From an uncultured Erysipelotrichaceae bacterium (lineage in GTDB: Bacteria > Bacillota_I > Bacilli_A > Erysipelotrichales > Erysipelotrichaceae), in assembly GCA_902795905.1 (NCBI GenBank), contig CADBMY010000012.1, positions 1-6,322 on the forward strand: DNA of 6,322 nucleotides, written 5' to 3'. The notes beneath the pieces are model-generated. The model was not told the DNA's origin and ran no database searches. It saw only the letters and a program-made list of their open reading frames with translations. Shown piece by piece: positions 6,195-6,322 of this stretch. Within the stretch, counting starts at the first letter, position 1. Each line of letters starts with the position of its first letter. Both the position numbers and the translations under genes were made by a program.

Positions 6195-6200
6195 ATTATA
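6195..6200 (-). promoter_or_regulatory. -10 box for the MYG1-family gene
   Basis: A perfect TATAAT is read on the minus strand from 6200 to 6195. The expected RNA start is near 6188, just before the AGGAG ribosome site (6185-6181), giving a leader of about 20 bases. The -35 is weak (ATCAGA at a 17-base spacing, three of six matches). Confidence 0.55.
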
Positions 6201-6262
6201 CCCTGTGAAACGATATCTCTGATGAGAACTTCACTGGCATCTTTTTTGTATGTCTGTTTTTC

Positions 6263-6268
6263 TACAAT
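6263..6268 (+). promoter_or_regulatory. Possible -10 box for the divergent gene at the right edge
   Basis: TACAAT (6263-6268) lies 23 bases before the ATG at 6292. No convincing -35 is found at 16-18 bases upstream, where the sequence is T-rich, so this is a weak call. Confidence 0.3.
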
Positions 6269-6291
6269 ACAGGTACAGGGAGGGGATGACC

Positions 6292-6322
6292 ATGAAGAAA
6301 CTGTATACACTGATACGCAGAA
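6292..6322 (+). CDS. Start of a divergent gene, cut by the right edge
   Basis: A strong purine-rich ribosome site, AGGGAGGGG (6277-6285), lies six bases before ATG at 6292. An earlier in-frame ATG at 6286 touches the ribosome site and is unlikely to be used. Ten codons are visible, giving MKKLYTLIRR, with no stop before the edge. The basic N-terminus would fit a membrane or exported protein, but ten residues are too few to name one. It is divergent from the MYG1-family gene, with 122 bases between the two starts. Confidence 0.6.
   Translation, partial: MKKLYTLIRR

Overview
The window reads as chromosomal DNA of a Gram-positive anaerobe of the Bacillota. The basis is strong AGGAGG-type ribosome binding sites, TATAAT-type -10 boxes, short U-tailed symmetric terminators, a K+-dependent Na+-type membrane pyrophosphatase and a clostridial-style LUD protein. 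Placement in the Erysipelotrichia or a related gut lineage is a guess from the flavour of the proteins and cannot be proved here. I see no mobile element, CRISPR array, tRNA or rRNA.

Layout, left to right. (1) Bases 1-226 hold the C-terminal end of a serpin on the plus strand. Its beginning lies outside the window, so no start codon is visible. It carries a reactive-centre-loop hinge and a full match to the serpin signature. It is followed closely by a two-helix membrane protein with a coiled-coil tail (253-1014) and a seven-helix membrane protein (1079-1729). The three are probably one transcription unit that ends at a perfect 12-bp hairpin (1762-1789). That hairpin also ends the convergent minus-strand unit. 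(2) The minus-strand unit is a LUD-domain protein (2184-2822) followed by a small three-helix membrane protein (1806-2162). (3) A 181-bp divergent promoter region (2823-3003) separates this unit from a complete 709-residue membrane pyrophosphatase, hppA (3004-5133). (4) A second symmetric hairpin terminator (5154-5187) lies between hppA and a convergent MYG1/DHH-type hydrolase gene (5198-6169, minus). (5) A divergent plus-strand gene begins at 6292 and leaves the window after ten codons.

The best-understood gene is hppA. Comparing residue spacing with the Thermotoga pyrophosphatase (from memory) puts Asp, Glu, Ser, Asp, Lys and Arg at the positions of the Na+ gate, and Ala/Gly at the positions that mark K+ dependence. 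It should therefore use pyrophosphate, a by-product of biosynthesis, to pump Na+ out of the cell. Several hallmark loop residues differ from the textbook motifs, which suggests a distinct sub-clade. The serpin next to two uncharacterised membrane proteins is the least explained part. It could be a protease-defence module whose membrane partners have no assigned role. The LUD protein and MYG1 protein have recognisable folds, but their physiological substrates are not established from sequence.
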